NCBI GenBank assembly: GCA_964410065.1
Contig: CAYPFO010000010.1
Coordinates: 19,805 to 83,804, forward strand
Source of the DNA: Serpens sp964410065
GTDB lineage: Bacteria; Pseudomonadota; Gammaproteobacteria; Pseudomonadales; Pseudomonadaceae
Direction of reading: 5' to 3'
Length of the DNA stretch: 64,000 bases
The position numbers and the translations under genes are program-made. The notes below the pieces were generated by a model that was not told the origin of the DNA, ran no database searches, and saw nothing but the letters and a program-made list of their open reading frames with translations. Within the stretch, counting starts at the first letter, position 1, and each line of letters starts with the position of its first letter. This document shows, piece after piece, positions 32,994-42,497 of the stretch.

Positions 32994-34445
32994 ATGATTT
33001 CGCGCCGCACCAAAATTGTCGCCACCCTCGGCCCCGCCAGCAGCTCCCCAGAGGTCGTGGAGAAACTGATCCTGGCAGGGCTCAACGTGGCCCGCCTGAA
33101 TTTCTCCCATGGTACCCCCGATGAGCACAAGGCACGCGCCCGCATGGTGCGTGAGATTGCCGCCAAGCACGGGCGCTTCGTTGCGCTGCTCGGCGACCTG
33201 CAAGGCCCAAAGATCCGCATCGCCAAATTCGCTGACAAGCGTATCGAGCTCAAGGAAGGCGACAGTTTCCGTTTCTCCGTCACCCACCCACGCGATGCTG
33301 GTACCCAAGACGTGGTCGGCATCGACTACCCGGACCTGATCAAGGACTGCCGCGTCGGCGATGAACTGTTGCTCGACGATGGCCGCGTAGTAATGCGTGT
33401 CGAAACCACCACCGCCGATGAACTGCACTGTGTGGTGCTGACCGGCGGCCCGCTGTCCGACCACAAGGGCATCAACCGTCGCGGTGGCGGCCTGACTGCC
33501 CCGGCCCTGACCGCCAAGGACAAAGCCGACATCAAGCTCGCCGCGGAAATGGAGCTGGACTACCTGGCCGTGTCCTTCCCGCGCGATGCCGCCGATATGG
33601 AACTGGCCCGCCGCCTGCGCGACGAAGCCGGTTGCACCGCCTGGCTGGTAGCCAAGATCGAACGTGCCGAAGCCGTGGCCGACGACGACACCCTCAACGG
33701 CCTGATCCGCGCCAGCGACGCTGTGATGGTTGCCCGGGGCGACCTGGGCGTGGAAATCGGCGATGCCGAGCTGGTGGGCATTCAGAAGAAGATCATCAAG
33801 TACGCCCGCGTGCAGAACAAGGCGGTGATCACCGCCACGCAAATGATGGAGTCGATGATCACCAACTCCATGCCGACACGTGCCGAAGTCTCCGACGTGG
33901 CCAACGCCGTGCTCGACTACACCGACGCGGTGATGCTCTCTGCAGAAAGCGCCGCCGGCAGCTATCCGATCGAAGCCGTGGAAGCCATGGCCCGCGTCTG
34001 TCTGGGTGCCGAACGCAACCCGATCAGCCGCAAGTCGATGCACCGCCTCGGCGAGCAGTTCACCCGCTGCGACGAGAGCATCGCCCTGGCGACCATGTAC
34101 ACCGCCAACCACTTCCCCGGTATCAAGGCCATCATCAGCCTCACCGAAAGTGGCTACAGCCCGCTGATCATGTCGCGCATCCGTTCCTCGGTACCGATCT
34201 TCGCCTTCACCCCGCATCGCGAAACCCAGGCCCGCGTGGCGCTGTTCCGCGGTGTCGAGACCATCCCCTTCGACCCGGCCAACTTGCCGTCGGAGAAGGT
34301 CAGCCAGGCAGCGGTGGATGAACTGCTCAAACGCGGCGTGGTGCAGCAGGGTGACTGGGTGATCCTCACCAAGGGCGATAGCTATCACACCACCGGCGGT
34401 ACCAACACCATGAAGATCCTGCACGTGGGCGAACCGCTGGCCTGA
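32994..34445 (+). CDS. pykA: Pyruvate kinase (PykA type)
   Basis: Converts phosphoenolpyruvate and ADP to pyruvate and ATP. 483 residues. Motifs: RRTKIVATLGPASSSPEVVE and NVARLNFSHG at the N terminus, DLQGPKIRI before the B domain, then WLVAKIERAEAV with the catalytic lysine and AVMVARGDLGVEIG, the metal-binding signature. The C-terminal effector domain is ESGYSPLIMSRIRSSVPIFA with FTPHRETQARVALFRGV. The length and the lack of a fructose-bisphosphate-type loop favour PykA (AMP-type effectors) over PykF. An AGGAGTCCTGA site precedes the ATG. A perfect terminator follows. Confidence 0.95.
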   Translation: MISRRTKIVATLGPASSSPEVVEKLILAGLNVARLNFSHGTPDEHKARARMVREIAAKHGRFVALLGDLQGPKIRIAKFADKRIELKEGDSFRFSVTHPRDAGTQDVVGIDYPDLIKDCRVGDELLLDDGRVVMRVETTTADELHCVVLTGGPLSDHKGINRRGGGLTAPALTAKDKADIKLAAEMELDYLAVSFPRDAADMELARRLRDEAGCTAWLVAKIERAEAVADDDTLNGLIRASDAVMVARGDLGVEIGDAELVGIQKKIIKYARVQNKAVITATQMMESMITNSMPTRAEVSDVANAVLDYTDAVMLSAESAAGSYPIEAVEAMARVCLGAERNPISRKSMHRLGEQFTRCDESIALATMYTANHFPGIKAIISLTESGYSPLIMSRIRSSVPIFAFTPHRETQARVALFRGVETIPFDPANLPSEKVSQAAVDELLKRGVVQQGDWVILTKGDSYHTTGGTNTMKILHVGEPLA

Positions 34446-34820
34446 CGTGCAATCAGCGAACGGCCTGCTCAGGGCCTGCCACTTAGCGTCTTGTCGGGTC
34501 GACCTGCCTAACGGGCAGGTCGACCACTGACAATCCTCTCGCATTGACTGAAAACGCACCGCGCTCTAAAGCGCGGTGCGTTTTCACCCGTCCTGTTTTT
34601 TGCGCAGCAGGCCATACAGCACAGCGGCGGCTTAGCCGCGCCACTGCTGAGTGCCAATCGAAAACCCCAACCGGGCCGATGCACTATTCAGCAACCAAGG
34701 TCGAGGCCTCGCGGCTGTCGGCCACCCAACCGGCGCGTTATACTGCCGCGCCTTTTGGTAATGCGCCGGGTCGTGGTCCGGCGTTTCCTTCGAGTTCCCG
34801 CCTTCCAGAGGAGCGCACCC
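34446..34820. other. Intergenic region between pykA and fumarase gene
   Basis: 375 bases. It holds a hairpin GTCGACCTGCC / GGCAGGTCGAC (34498-34524, loop TAACG, no T tract) and a classical terminator at 34551-34584. The remaining 236 bases before the fumarase ATG show no protein-like frame; the fumarase promoter must lie there but I cannot fix it. Confidence 0.6.
34551..34584 (+). terminator. Terminator of pykA
   Basis: AAAACGCACCGCGCT / AGCGCGGTGCGTTTT is a perfect 15-bp stem with loop CTAA, including the A and T tracts, 106 bases after the pykA stop. It is symmetrical, so it could stop both strands. Confidence 0.9.
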
Positions 34821-36344
34821 ATGACCGTGATCAAGCAGGATGACCTGATCCAGAGCGTCGCCGACGCCCTGCAGTACATCTCCTACTACCATCCCACCGA
34901 TTTCATCCAGGCCATGCATGAGGCCTACCTGCGTGAAGAGTCGCCGGCTGCGCGCGACTCCATGGCGCAGATCCTGATCAACTCGCGCATGTGCGCCACC
35001 GGCCACCGGCCGATCTGCCAGGACACCGGTATCGTCACCGTCTTCGTGCGTGTCGGCATGGATGTGCGCTGGGATGGCGCCACCCTGAGCCTGGACGACA
35101 TGATCAACGAAGGCGTACGTCGCGCCTACAACCTGCCGGAAAACGTCCTGCGCGCCTCGATCCTGGCCGATCCGGCCGGCGCGCGCAAAAACACCAAGGA
35201 CAACACCCCGGCGGTGATCCACTACTCCGTGGTGCCCGGCAATACCGTGGAAATCGACATCGCGGCCAAGGGCGGCGGTTCCGAGAACAAATCGAAGATG
35301 GCCATGCTCAACCCGTCCGACTCGATCGTCGACTGGGTCCTGAAGACCGTCCCGGAAATGGGCGCCGGCTGGTGCCCGCCGGGCATGCTCGGCATCGGCA
35401 TCGGCGGTACCGCCGAGAAAGCCGCGGTGATGGCCAAGGAAGTGCTGATGGAGTCCATCGACATCCATGAGCTGAAAGCCCGCGGCCCGCAGAACCGCAT
35501 CGAAGAAATGCGTTTGGAGCTGTTCGAGAAGGTCAACCAGCTGGGCATCGGCGCCCAGGGACTGGGCGGCCTGACCACCGTGCTCGACGTGAAGATCATG
35601 GACTACCCGACCCACGCCGCCTCCCTGCCGGTGTGCATGATCCCCAACTGCGCGGCCACCCGCCACGCGCATTTCGTGCTCGACGGCAGCGGCCCGGCCG
35701 TGCTGGAAGCACCGGATCTGGACGCCTACCCGGAAATCGTCTGGGAAGCCGGCCCCTCCGCGCGCCGCGTCAACCTGGACACCCTGACCCCGGAAGACGT
35801 GCAGAGCTGGAAGCCGGGCGAAACCGTGCTGCTCAACGGCAAGATGCTCACCGGCCGCGACGCCGCCCACAAGCGCATCGTCGACATGCTCAACAAGGGC
35901 GAGACGCTGCCGGTGGACCTCAAGGGCCGCTTCATCTATTACGTCGGCCCGGTCGATCCGGTTGGAGACGAAGTGGTTGGCCCGGCCGGCCCGACCACTG
36001 CCACGCGCATGGACAAGTTCACTCGCCAGATCCTGGAAAGCACCGGTTTGCTGGGCATGATCGGCAAGTCCGAGCGCGGCCCGATCGCCATCGAAGCGAT
36101 CAAGGACAACAAGGCCGTCTATCTGATGGCCGTGGGCGGCGCTGCTTACCTGGTCGCCCAGGCGATCAAGAAGTCCAAGGTGCTGGCCTTCCCGGAACTG
36201 GGCATGGAAGCGATCTACGAGTTCGAGGTGAAGGACATGCCGGTAACGGTTGCGGTCGACACCAAGGGCGAGTCCGTGCACCTGACCGGACCTGCTCTGT
36301 GGAACAAGAAAATCGCCGAAAGCCTGGCGATTGAAGTGAAATAA
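34821..36344 (+). CDS. fumA: Class I fumarate hydratase (iron-sulfur)
   Basis: Oxygen-sensitive [4Fe-4S] enzyme interconverting fumarate and malate in the TCA cycle. 507 residues from the ATG at 34821, with AGAGGAG nine bases upstream; the frame extends to 34755 without similarity. The N-terminal domain has RPICQDTGIVTVFVRVG with a cluster Cys, then PPGMLGIGIGGTAEKAAVMA. A second Cys is in CMIPNCAATRHAHFVLDGSG. The C-terminal swivel domain has NGKMLTGRDAAHKRIVDMLN and YYVGPVDPVGDEVVGPAGPT. It lies near pykA as in P. aeruginosa. Confidence 0.95.
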   Translation: MTVIKQDDLIQSVADALQYISYYHPTDFIQAMHEAYLREESPAARDSMAQILINSRMCATGHRPICQDTGIVTVFVRVGMDVRWDGATLSLDDMINEGVRRAYNLPENVLRASILADPAGARKNTKDNTPAVIHYSVVPGNTVEIDIAAKGGGSENKSKMAMLNPSDSIVDWVLKTVPEMGAGWCPPGMLGIGIGGTAEKAAVMAKEVLMESIDIHELKARGPQNRIEEMRLELFEKVNQLGIGAQGLGGLTTVLDVKIMDYPTHAASLPVCMIPNCAATRHAHFVLDGSGPAVLEAPDLDAYPEIVWEAGPSARRVNLDTLTPEDVQSWKPGETVLLNGKMLTGRDAAHKRIVDMLNKGETLPVDLKGRFIYYVGPVDPVGDEVVGPAGPTTATRMDKFTRQILESTGLLGMIGKSERGPIAIEAIKDNKAVYLMAVGGAAYLVAQAIKKSKVLAFPELGMEAIYEFEVKDMPVTVAVDTKGESVHLTGPALWNKKIAESLAIEVK

Positions 36345-36360
36345 GCACGCCCCCGCGCGC

Positions 36361-36399
36361 GCAACAAGAAGCCCGGCCATGTGCCGGGCTTTTTGTTGC
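36361..36399 (+). terminator. Terminator after fumarase gene
   Basis: GCAACAAGAAGCCCGGC / GCCGGGCTTTTTGTTGC forms a long stem with loop CATGT and an internal T tract, 16 bases past the stop. Confidence 0.9.
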
Positions 36400-36488
36400 G
36401 CAGGGAACGACTGTTGCGCGCCTGGCGACTTCGACACCCTTCACGACGCAGCGGAGTCGTCACCGGCTGGGGCAATTTTGGAGCAACA

Positions 36489-37070
36489 TCAAAGGCTGAT
36501 CTGCGTCCCCAGCACACTCAGGAATTGCGCCAGCCACGCGGGATGGGCTGGCCAGGCGGGTGCGCTGACCAGGTTGCCATCGGTGTGCGCCTGATCCACG
36601 GCAATGTCCACGAACTCGCCGCCGGCCAGACGCACCTCCGGCGCGCAGGCCGGGTAGGCACTGCAGGAGCGGCCCTTGAGCACCCCGGCAGCCGCCAACA
36701 GCTGGGCACCGTGGCAGACGGCGGCAATCGGCTTGTCGGCATCGGCAAAGTGGCGCACCAGCGCCAACACCTGCTCATTCAAGCGCAGGTATTCCGGGGC
36801 GCGGCCGCCGGGAATCAATAGGGCATCATAGTCAGCAGCCCGGACCTCGGCAAAATCGAAGTTAAGGGTGAAACGGTGGCCAGGCTTTTCGCTGTAGGTC
36901 TGCGCGCCGTCGAAGTCATGGATGGCTGTGTGGACGTACTCGCCCGACTTCTTGTCCGGGCACACCGCATGGACCACATGCCCCACCATCAGCAGCGCCT
37001 GAAACGGCACCATGGTTTCGTAATCTTCGACGTAATCGCCCACCAGCATGAGAATCTTTTTCGCAGTCAT
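36489..37070 (-). CDS. DJ-1/PfpI family protein
   Basis: 193 residues, cytoplasmic. It starts MTAKKILMLVGDYVEDYETM, whose acidic residue near 16 is part of the family active site. The nucleophile is Cys119 in AAVCHGAQLLAAAG, preceded by DYDALLIPGGRAPEYLRLNE. Family members act as deglycases/glyoxalases, chaperones or amidases; the C-terminal half (QAHTDGNLVSAPAWPAHPAW) matches the PfpI group closely related to YhbO. The specific reaction cannot be read from sequence. It is transcribed away from the fumarase gene and is separate from its neighbours. Confidence 0.88.
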   Translation of the reverse strand: MTAKKILMLVGDYVEDYETMVPFQALLMVGHVVHAVCPDKKSGEYVHTAIHDFDGAQTYSEKPGHRFTLNFDFAEVRAADYDALLIPGGRAPEYLRLNEQVLALVRHFADADKPIAAVCHGAQLLAAAGVLKGRSCSAYPACAPEVRLAGGEFVDIAVDQAHTDGNLVSAPAWPAHPAWLAQFLSVLGTQISL

Positions 37071-37138
37071 TGGACGGTACCTGGGAAGGGGGTTGGCTGA
37101 ATCAGCCTAGTGCCAACCTCGTATCGGAGCCAGGCGAT

Positions 37139-37741
37139 TCATATACCGATCTTGTCCAGCACCTCACCCACCCGGCGCCAGAAGCCGCGCTGCGGGCGTT
37201 CATGCTCGACACTCAGGGCAACGTTGCGCTCTGGCTGGGCCTGGTTGGTAAACAGCACTTCCCAGCCGTACAGGCGCTCGCCCACCAGTTGCAGCGGCCC
37301 GTCGCCGCGGTTGACTTGATCCAGGTGCGATGGTGGCGGATTGAGTTCGTCATAACGCAGGTAATAGCTGCGCCCGGCCTCGGTCTCCAGCATGAAGCTG
37401 GCCACATGAGTGAAGTCGAAGGGGCTTTCAGCCAGCAACGTCCAGAACGATCCGAACAACGGCCGGCGCACTTCCAGCTTGTAAGTGCCCGGTTCGGCGC
37501 GTAACAACAGGTAAGTGTCGCTGGGCAGGTTGCCTACATGCTGGTTGTCGAGGAACAGTCCCGGGGCCTCCAGCTCATGGTTGGCCCAGTCGGATTTGGG
37601 GCGATAGACGAAAATCAGCGCCTCTGTGGGCGTGTTCTCCCGCGGGTGGTAAAGAGTTCCATTCGTGGGAGCGAAGAAGGCCCCGTGCGATGCGCAACCG
37701 CCCAGCAACAGGACCAACACAATCAACAGCGGGCGGCTCAT
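37139..37741 (-). CDS. DUF2846-like lipoprotein
   Basis: 200 residues with a lipoprotein signal (MSRPLLIVLVLLLGGCASHG, lipobox LGGC). The mature domain is beta-rich: ALIFVYRPKSDWANHELEAP, LFLDNQHVGNLPSDTYLLLR, EPGTYKLEVRRPLFG and LETEAGRSYYLRYDELNPPP, which resembles the DUF2846 layout. The end is helical and positive (GFWRRVGEVLDKIGI). It may be outer-membrane or inner-membrane anchored. Function unknown. It follows the phospholipase gene in the opposite sense of distance (82 bases) on the same strand. Confidence 0.78.
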   Translation of the reverse strand: MSRPLLIVLVLLLGGCASHGAFFAPTNGTLYHPRENTPTEALIFVYRPKSDWANHELEAPGLFLDNQHVGNLPSDTYLLLRAEPGTYKLEVRRPLFGSFWTLLAESPFDFTHVASFMLETEAGRSYYLRYDELNPPPSHLDQVNRGDGPLQLVGERLYGWEVLFTNQAQPERNVALSVEHERPQRGFWRRVGEVLDKIGI

Positions 37742-37823
37742 GCGCGCACCTCATTCAGGGATGTGGCCACGAGCATAGCCGCCGGTCGCCACGCCTCTCC
37801 CCCCGTCAAAAGTGTGGTGACAG

Positions 37824-38987
37824 TCAGTCGCGGCGCTGATCGATCAGGTTGATGACCAGCCGATCCAGCCACCCCCAGATGCGCTGGAATGCCCGCATGC
37901 GCAACGGCCGGGCATGCCAGCTTTCCAGGGTGATTTCCAGGCTGCTCTCGAAATCATCGACGAAACAGTCGGCGACAGCCGCAGACAGGGATGGATCGTA
38001 AGCCTCCAGGTTGGCTTCCAGGTTCCAGCGCAGGTTCCAATGGTCGAAGTTGCACGAGCCGATACTCACCCAGTCGTCCACCTGCACCATTTTCAGATGC
38101 AGAAAACGCGGCTGGTATTCAAAGATCCGCACTCCGGCGCGTAACAGTCGCGGGTAGTAACGCTGGCCGGCGTAGCGAATCGGCGGGTGGTCGGTATGAC
38201 GACTGGTCAACAGCAGTTTCACGTCCACGCCCCGAAGGGCCGCCTTGATCAGCGCGCGGCGCACCTTGCGCGTCGGCAGAAAATAGGGCGTGGCCAGCCA
38301 GACTTGTTTCTTCGCCTGCCCAACGCTACGCAACAAGGCGCGCAAGATATCCCGGTGCTGGCGGGCGGCAGCATAGGCGACCCGCCCCAGCCCCTTTTCC
38401 CGCGGCGGCGATGCCGGCAGGCGCGCCGGCATCAACGGCTCACTTGGCCGCCAGAAACGTCGCTCACCACAGCGCTTCCACTGATAGTCGAACAGCGCGC
38501 GCCAGTCATCCAGCAAGGGGCCGCGCATCTCCACCATCACTTCGTGCCAGCTCTGCTCCAGCCGGTCCGGGTCCCAGAATTCATCCGTGGCGCCCGTCCC
38601 GCCCACATAGCCGATTTCATTATCCACGAGGAGGATTTTGCGGTGATCGCGAAACAGGTTGCGCACACCCCGACGCCAACGCAGCGGGTTGTACAGCAAC
38701 AGCTCGACGCCGGCGGTCTGTAACGCTACGCGACTGGCATTACTCAGCTTCAGGCCGCCGAAGGCGTCGAACAGGCAACGTACCCGCACGCCTCGCTGCG
38801 CGGCGCCAATCAATACCTCGCTCAGCGCCTGGACGCAGCGCCCGTCCTCGACCAGATACAGTTCCAGCTCCACCTGCTCGCGAGCCTGGGCGATGGCCTC
38901 CAACATGCGTGGAAAAAAACACGTGCCATCGACCAGCAGGGCGAAGCGGTTGCCGCCGCGCCAGGGAAATACCGCACCGTCGCGCAT
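37824..38987 (-). CDS. Phospholipase D-like / cardiolipin synthase B-like protein
   Basis: 387 residues with two HKD motifs: DHRKILLVDNEIGYVGGTGA near residue 115 and HLKMVQVDDWVSIGSCNFDH near 298. In both, the H-x-K-x4-D pattern is intact. The opening VDGTCFFPRMLEAIAQAREQ is typical of the ClsB/YbhO group. No signal peptide or clear membrane span, so it is probably peripheral on the inner leaflet. Known relatives transfer phosphatidyl groups to make cardiolipin or hydrolyse phospholipids. Its start shares one base with the YceI stop (TGATG), so the two genes are coupled. Confidence 0.88.
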   Translation of the reverse strand: MRDGAVFPWRGGNRFALLVDGTCFFPRMLEAIAQAREQVELELYLVEDGRCVQALSEVLIGAAQRGVRVRCLFDAFGGLKLSNASRVALQTAGVELLLYNPLRWRRGVRNLFRDHRKILLVDNEIGYVGGTGATDEFWDPDRLEQSWHEVMVEMRGPLLDDWRALFDYQWKRCGERRFWRPSEPLMPARLPASPPREKGLGRVAYAAARQHRDILRALLRSVGQAKKQVWLATPYFLPTRKVRRALIKAALRGVDVKLLLTSRHTDHPPIRYAGQRYYPRLLRAGVRIFEYQPRFLHLKMVQVDDWVSIGSCNFDHWNLRWNLEANLEAYDPSLSAAVADCFVDDFESSLEITLESWHARPLRMRAFQRIWGWLDRLVINLIDQRRD

Positions 38988-39559
38988 CAGCGGGCCACGA
39001 AAATCAGCACCGCGCCCACTGGCACCGCCTGGCTGATGGCGCGCACGTTGGCCAGCTCGCGCAACACGTCCACGCCGTCAGCCAGGCCAAAGTCGCCGGC
39101 ATGCAGGATCACAGGCGCCAGCGTTACCACCTGGAAGCGCTTCTCATCCAAGCGAGTGACCAACAGCTCGGCGCGCTGGGTTTGCTCGTGGCCATGCAAC
39201 CTGACCACCAGCGGCAGGCGCAATTCAAGCTGCGCCCCGGGAGCCAGCTGGGCGATTGTGTTCAAGGACAAGCGCGCCTCGATGCTCGCCAAAGGGTAAT
39301 TCTTGACGTCGAACAACAGCGCGCGCATGCGCTGGTCGCGCAAGGGAATGCCTGTGCTGACCGAGTCCAGGGCAATCTGCAGGTTTACCTGACCCTGATC
39401 GTCGACTCGGCCTTCCAGGGTCAGAAAGCGGTGCACCTCGGAAAGATTGCCCGTCTGGGTGGAGATGAACGACACACGAGACGAGTCATTGTCCAACTGC
39501 CAGTCGGCGTAAGCCGGCAGTGCCAGGATAAAAAACACACAACTCAGCCAGCGGTGCAT
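38987..39559 (-). CDS. YceI family periplasmic protein
   Basis: 190 residues. A signal peptide (MHRWLSCVFFILALPAYA) is followed by DWQLDNDSSRVSFISTQTGN and a lipocalin-like beta-barrel typical of YceI: EVHRFLTLEGRVDDQGQVNL, IPLRDQRMRALLFDVKNYPL, FQVVTLAPVILHAGDFGLAD. YceI barrels bind polyisoprenoid or other amphipathic molecules. The coupling to a phospholipase D-like gene suggests a lipid-related role (inference). A GGGAGCTTGC site precedes the ATG. Confidence 0.88.
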   Translation of the reverse strand: MHRWLSCVFFILALPAYADWQLDNDSSRVSFISTQTGNLSEVHRFLTLEGRVDDQGQVNLQIALDSVSTGIPLRDQRMRALLFDVKNYPLASIEARLSLNTIAQLAPGAQLELRLPLVVRLHGHEQTQRAELLVTRLDEKRFQVVTLAPVILHAGDFGLADGVDVLRELANVRAISQAVPVGAVLIFVAR

Positions 39560-39742
39560 GCAAGCTCCCTTTCAGCATATAAAAGTGCAGCACACGATAG
39601 CCGTCGCGCTCGGCGCACTCAACCAGCGAAGCCTAGGCAGCCAAAGCGCAACCTGACAGCACCGGCATTGGAGTGATTGCGCATTTCCACCAGACTTGCC
39701 AGGCATCAGCCCAGCCCGGCCACCACAGCATTGAGGGCCACC

Positions 39743-42472
39743 ATGCCAGCTCCTCTCAATACGTCCCCCGCCTGGCATGCCCAGACCGCCGAACACCTGA
39801 TCACCCAGTTGCAGGCCGATCCACAGGGCCTGAGCACTGCCGAAGCCGCCCGCCGCCTGCAGCACTATGGCGAGAACCGCCTGCCGGCCGCGAAGAAACG
39901 CGGCCCGCTGCTGCGCTTTCTGCGGCAGTTCCACAACCTGTTGCTCTACCTGATGCTGGGCGCCGCCGCGATCACCGCCCTGCTCGGCCACTGGGTGGAC
40001 AGTGCGGTAATTGTCACCGCCGTGCTGGTCAATGTACTGATCGGTTTTATTCAGGAAGGCAAGGCGGAGAACGCCCTGGACAGCATTCGCCAACTGCTGT
40101 CGACTCGCGCCACGGTGCTGCGCGATGGCCAGAAACGGGAAATAGGCGCCGAGCAGTTGGTACCAGGCGATATCGTACTGCTGGCCTCAGGCGACAAGGT
40201 ACCGGCCGACCTGCGCCTGCTTGATATCAAGAACCTGCGCATCGAGGAGGCCGCACTGACCGGCGAATCCCAAGCCGTAGACAAGGATTGCGCCACCGTC
40301 GCGGCGGACGCTCCCTTGGGCGACCGTTTCGACATGGCCTGGTCGGGCACGCTGGTGGTCAACGGTCAGGGGCACGGCCTGGTGGTGGCCACCGGCGCGC
40401 AGACTGAACTGGGCCATATCAATAGCCTGCTGAATCGCGTACAGGCCATCTCCACCCCGCTGCTGCGCCAGATCGACCGTTTCGGTCGCTGGCTGGCGTT
40501 GGTCATCCTCGGCATGGTGGTACTGACCTTTGCCCTCGGCACTCTGTGGCGCGGCCATGATCCCGGCGATATGTTCCTGATGGCCGTGGCACTCACAGCA
40601 TCGGCCATCCCGGAGGGCCTGCCGGCGATCATGACCGTGATGCTCGCCCTCGGCGTGCAACGCATGGCGCGCAAGAACGCCATCGTCCGGCGCTTACCGG
40701 CGGTGGAAACCCTGGGTTCAGTGACGGTGATCTGCTCGGACAAGACCGGCACCCTGACCCGCAACGAAATGACCGTGCAGCGCGTGGTCTGCGCCGAGGC
40801 GATCTACACGGTCGAGGGCGTCGGCTATGCCCCGCAGGGCGGGTTCACTCAGAACGGTCAAGTGGTCGATCCCCTCGCGCAACCGAGCCTGCTGGCCAGC
40901 CTGCGCGCCGGGCTGTTGAGCAATAACGCCCGTCTGGTGCAAGACGCCAGCGGCTGGGGCATTGAAGGCGATCCCACGGAAGGCGCCTTGCTGGTGCTGG
41001 CGGGCAAGGCCGGTTTGAGCCACGACGCGGAACACCGCGACTGGCCGCGCAGCGACGTCATTCCTTTCGAGTCAGAACATCGTTTCACCGCCAGTCTGCA
41101 TCACGCCACCAACGGCTCGGCACGCATCCATGTTGTTGGCGCCCCCGAACGCATTCTGGAGATGTGCAGCCTGCAGCGCGGAGAGCAGGGCGACCAGCCC
41201 CTGCAGCCGGATTATTGGCGGCGCATGTTCACCGACACCGCCGCCAACGGCCTGCGCATGCTGGTGATCGCCGAAAAGGACGTGGCACCGGAGCAACGTC
41301 ATCTCGGATTCGAGGACATGCAAACCGGCTTCACCCTGCTCGCCCTGATCGGCATCATCGACCCGCCGCGCAGCGAAGCCATTGCTGCGGTCGCCGAATG
41401 CCAGCGGGCCGGCATTCGCGTCAAGATGATCACGGGCGACCATGCCGACACCGCCCGCACCATCGGCGCGCAGCTGGGCATCGGTGTCGGCAAGCCGGCC
41501 ATGACCGGCGCCGAACTGGAAATGGTCGATGACGCCGAACTGCGCCGCCTGGCACAAGAAATCGACATCTTCGCGCGCACCAGCCCGGCCCATAAGCTGC
41601 GCCTGGTGCAGGCCCTGCAGGCCAATGGCGAGGTCGTCGCCATGACCGGCGATGGCGTCAACGACGCGCCCGCCCTGAAACGCGCGGATGTCGGCGTGGC
41701 CATGGGCAACAAGGGCACCGAGGCGGCCAAGGAAGCCGCCGACATGGTGCTGGCAGACGACAACTTCGCCACCATTGGCAACGCGGTGCGCGAAGGCCGG
41801 GCGGTCTATGAAAACCTGAAGAAATTCATCCTGTTCATGCTGCCCACCAATGGCGGCGAAGCCCTGATCGTGATCGCCGCCATTCTGTTCCAGCTGGCCT
41901 TGCCGCTCACGGCAGTGCAGGTGCTCTGGATCAACATGGTCACCTCCGCCGCGCTCAGCCTGGCCCTGGCCGCCGAGCCCACCGAACCCGGCCTGATGCG
42001 CCGCCCGCCCCGTGATCCTGGTGAAGCGCTGCTCTCAGGGCTGTTCATCTGGCGTGTGGTGTTCGTGTCGGTGTTGATGATGACCGCTGCCCTCGGCCTG
42101 TTTCTCTGGGAGCTGGAGCGCGGCACACCGCTGGACAAAGCGCGCACCCTGGCGGTCAACGTGGTGGTGGCCTGCGAAATGTTCTACCTGCTGAGCAGTC
42201 GATTTATTTTCGCCTCGGTGCTCAACCGCAACGGGCTGCTGGGCAACCCTTGGGTGCTGGTGAGCATTGCCGCGTGCATCCCGCTGCAACTGCTTTACAC
42301 CTATGCCCCACCGCTGCAGAACCTGTTCGGATCAGCGGCCCTGGGTCTGGTCGACTGGGGCAAGGTGGTGGCGGCGGGATCGCTGGTGCTGATCGGCTCG
42401 GAGCTGGAAAAGTGGGTGATTCGTCAGTTCGATTTACACCCTCAGGCGCGACTGCACGTGCAGCCCGCCTGA
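39743..42472 (+). CDS. P2-type cation-transporting ATPase
   Basis: Inner-membrane ion pump, 909 residues from the ATG at 39743 (GAGGG upstream; an extension to 39677 is rejected). N-terminal cytosolic motif QADPQGLSTAEAARRLQHYG, actuator TGES at 173-176, phosphorylated Asp333 in CSDKTGTLTRNEM, nucleotide-binding region, TGDGVNDAPALKRADVGVAM hinge, and M4 ASAIPEGLPAIM. Overall it resembles bacterial Ca2+/P2A ATPases. However M6 reads INMVTSAALSLALAAEP, so the Asp that calcium pumps keep after NxxT is Ser here. The transported ion is therefore uncertain. It is divergent from YceI with its own promoter region. Confidence 0.92.
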   Translation: MPAPLNTSPAWHAQTAEHLITQLQADPQGLSTAEAARRLQHYGENRLPAAKKRGPLLRFLRQFHNLLLYLMLGAAAITALLGHWVDSAVIVTAVLVNVLIGFIQEGKAENALDSIRQLLSTRATVLRDGQKREIGAEQLVPGDIVLLASGDKVPADLRLLDIKNLRIEEAALTGESQAVDKDCATVAADAPLGDRFDMAWSGTLVVNGQGHGLVVATGAQTELGHINSLLNRVQAISTPLLRQIDRFGRWLALVILGMVVLTFALGTLWRGHDPGDMFLMAVALTASAIPEGLPAIMTVMLALGVQRMARKNAIVRRLPAVETLGSVTVICSDKTGTLTRNEMTVQRVVCAEAIYTVEGVGYAPQGGFTQNGQVVDPLAQPSLLASLRAGLLSNNARLVQDASGWGIEGDPTEGALLVLAGKAGLSHDAEHRDWPRSDVIPFESEHRFTASLHHATNGSARIHVVGAPERILEMCSLQRGEQGDQPLQPDYWRRMFTDTAANGLRMLVIAEKDVAPEQRHLGFEDMQTGFTLLALIGIIDPPRSEAIAAVAECQRAGIRVKMITGDHADTARTIGAQLGIGVGKPAMTGAELEMVDDAELRRLAQEIDIFARTSPAHKLRLVQALQANGEVVAMTGDGVNDAPALKRADVGVAMGNKGTEAAKEAADMVLADDNFATIGNAVREGRAVYENLKKFILFMLPTNGGEALIVIAAILFQLALPLTAVQVLWINMVTSAALSLALAAEPTEPGLMRRPPRDPGEALLSGLFIWRVVFVSVLMMTAALGLFLWELERGTPLDKARTLAVNVVVACEMFYLLSSRFIFASVLNRNGLLGNPWVLVSIAACIPLQLLYTYAPPLQNLFGSAALGLVDWGKVVAAGSLVLIGSELEKWVIRQFDLHPQARLHVQPA

Positions 42473-42497
42473 GTCTGCGGGTGATTCTGGCCGTGGA

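Noticed and set aside
34498..34524. GTCGACCTGCC/GGCAGGTCGAC hairpin as a second pykA terminator
   Set aside because: There is no T tract after the stem; the true terminator follows at 34551-34584.
32733..34559. 608-codon minus-strand frame opposite pykA
   Set aside because: Mirror of the pyruvate kinase gene with histidine/glycine-rich, unstructured translation.
34632..36437. 601-codon minus-strand frame opposite the fumarase gene
   Set aside because: Antisense artefact of the GC-rich fumarase gene; its translation is rich in His, Asp and Gly and resembles nothing.
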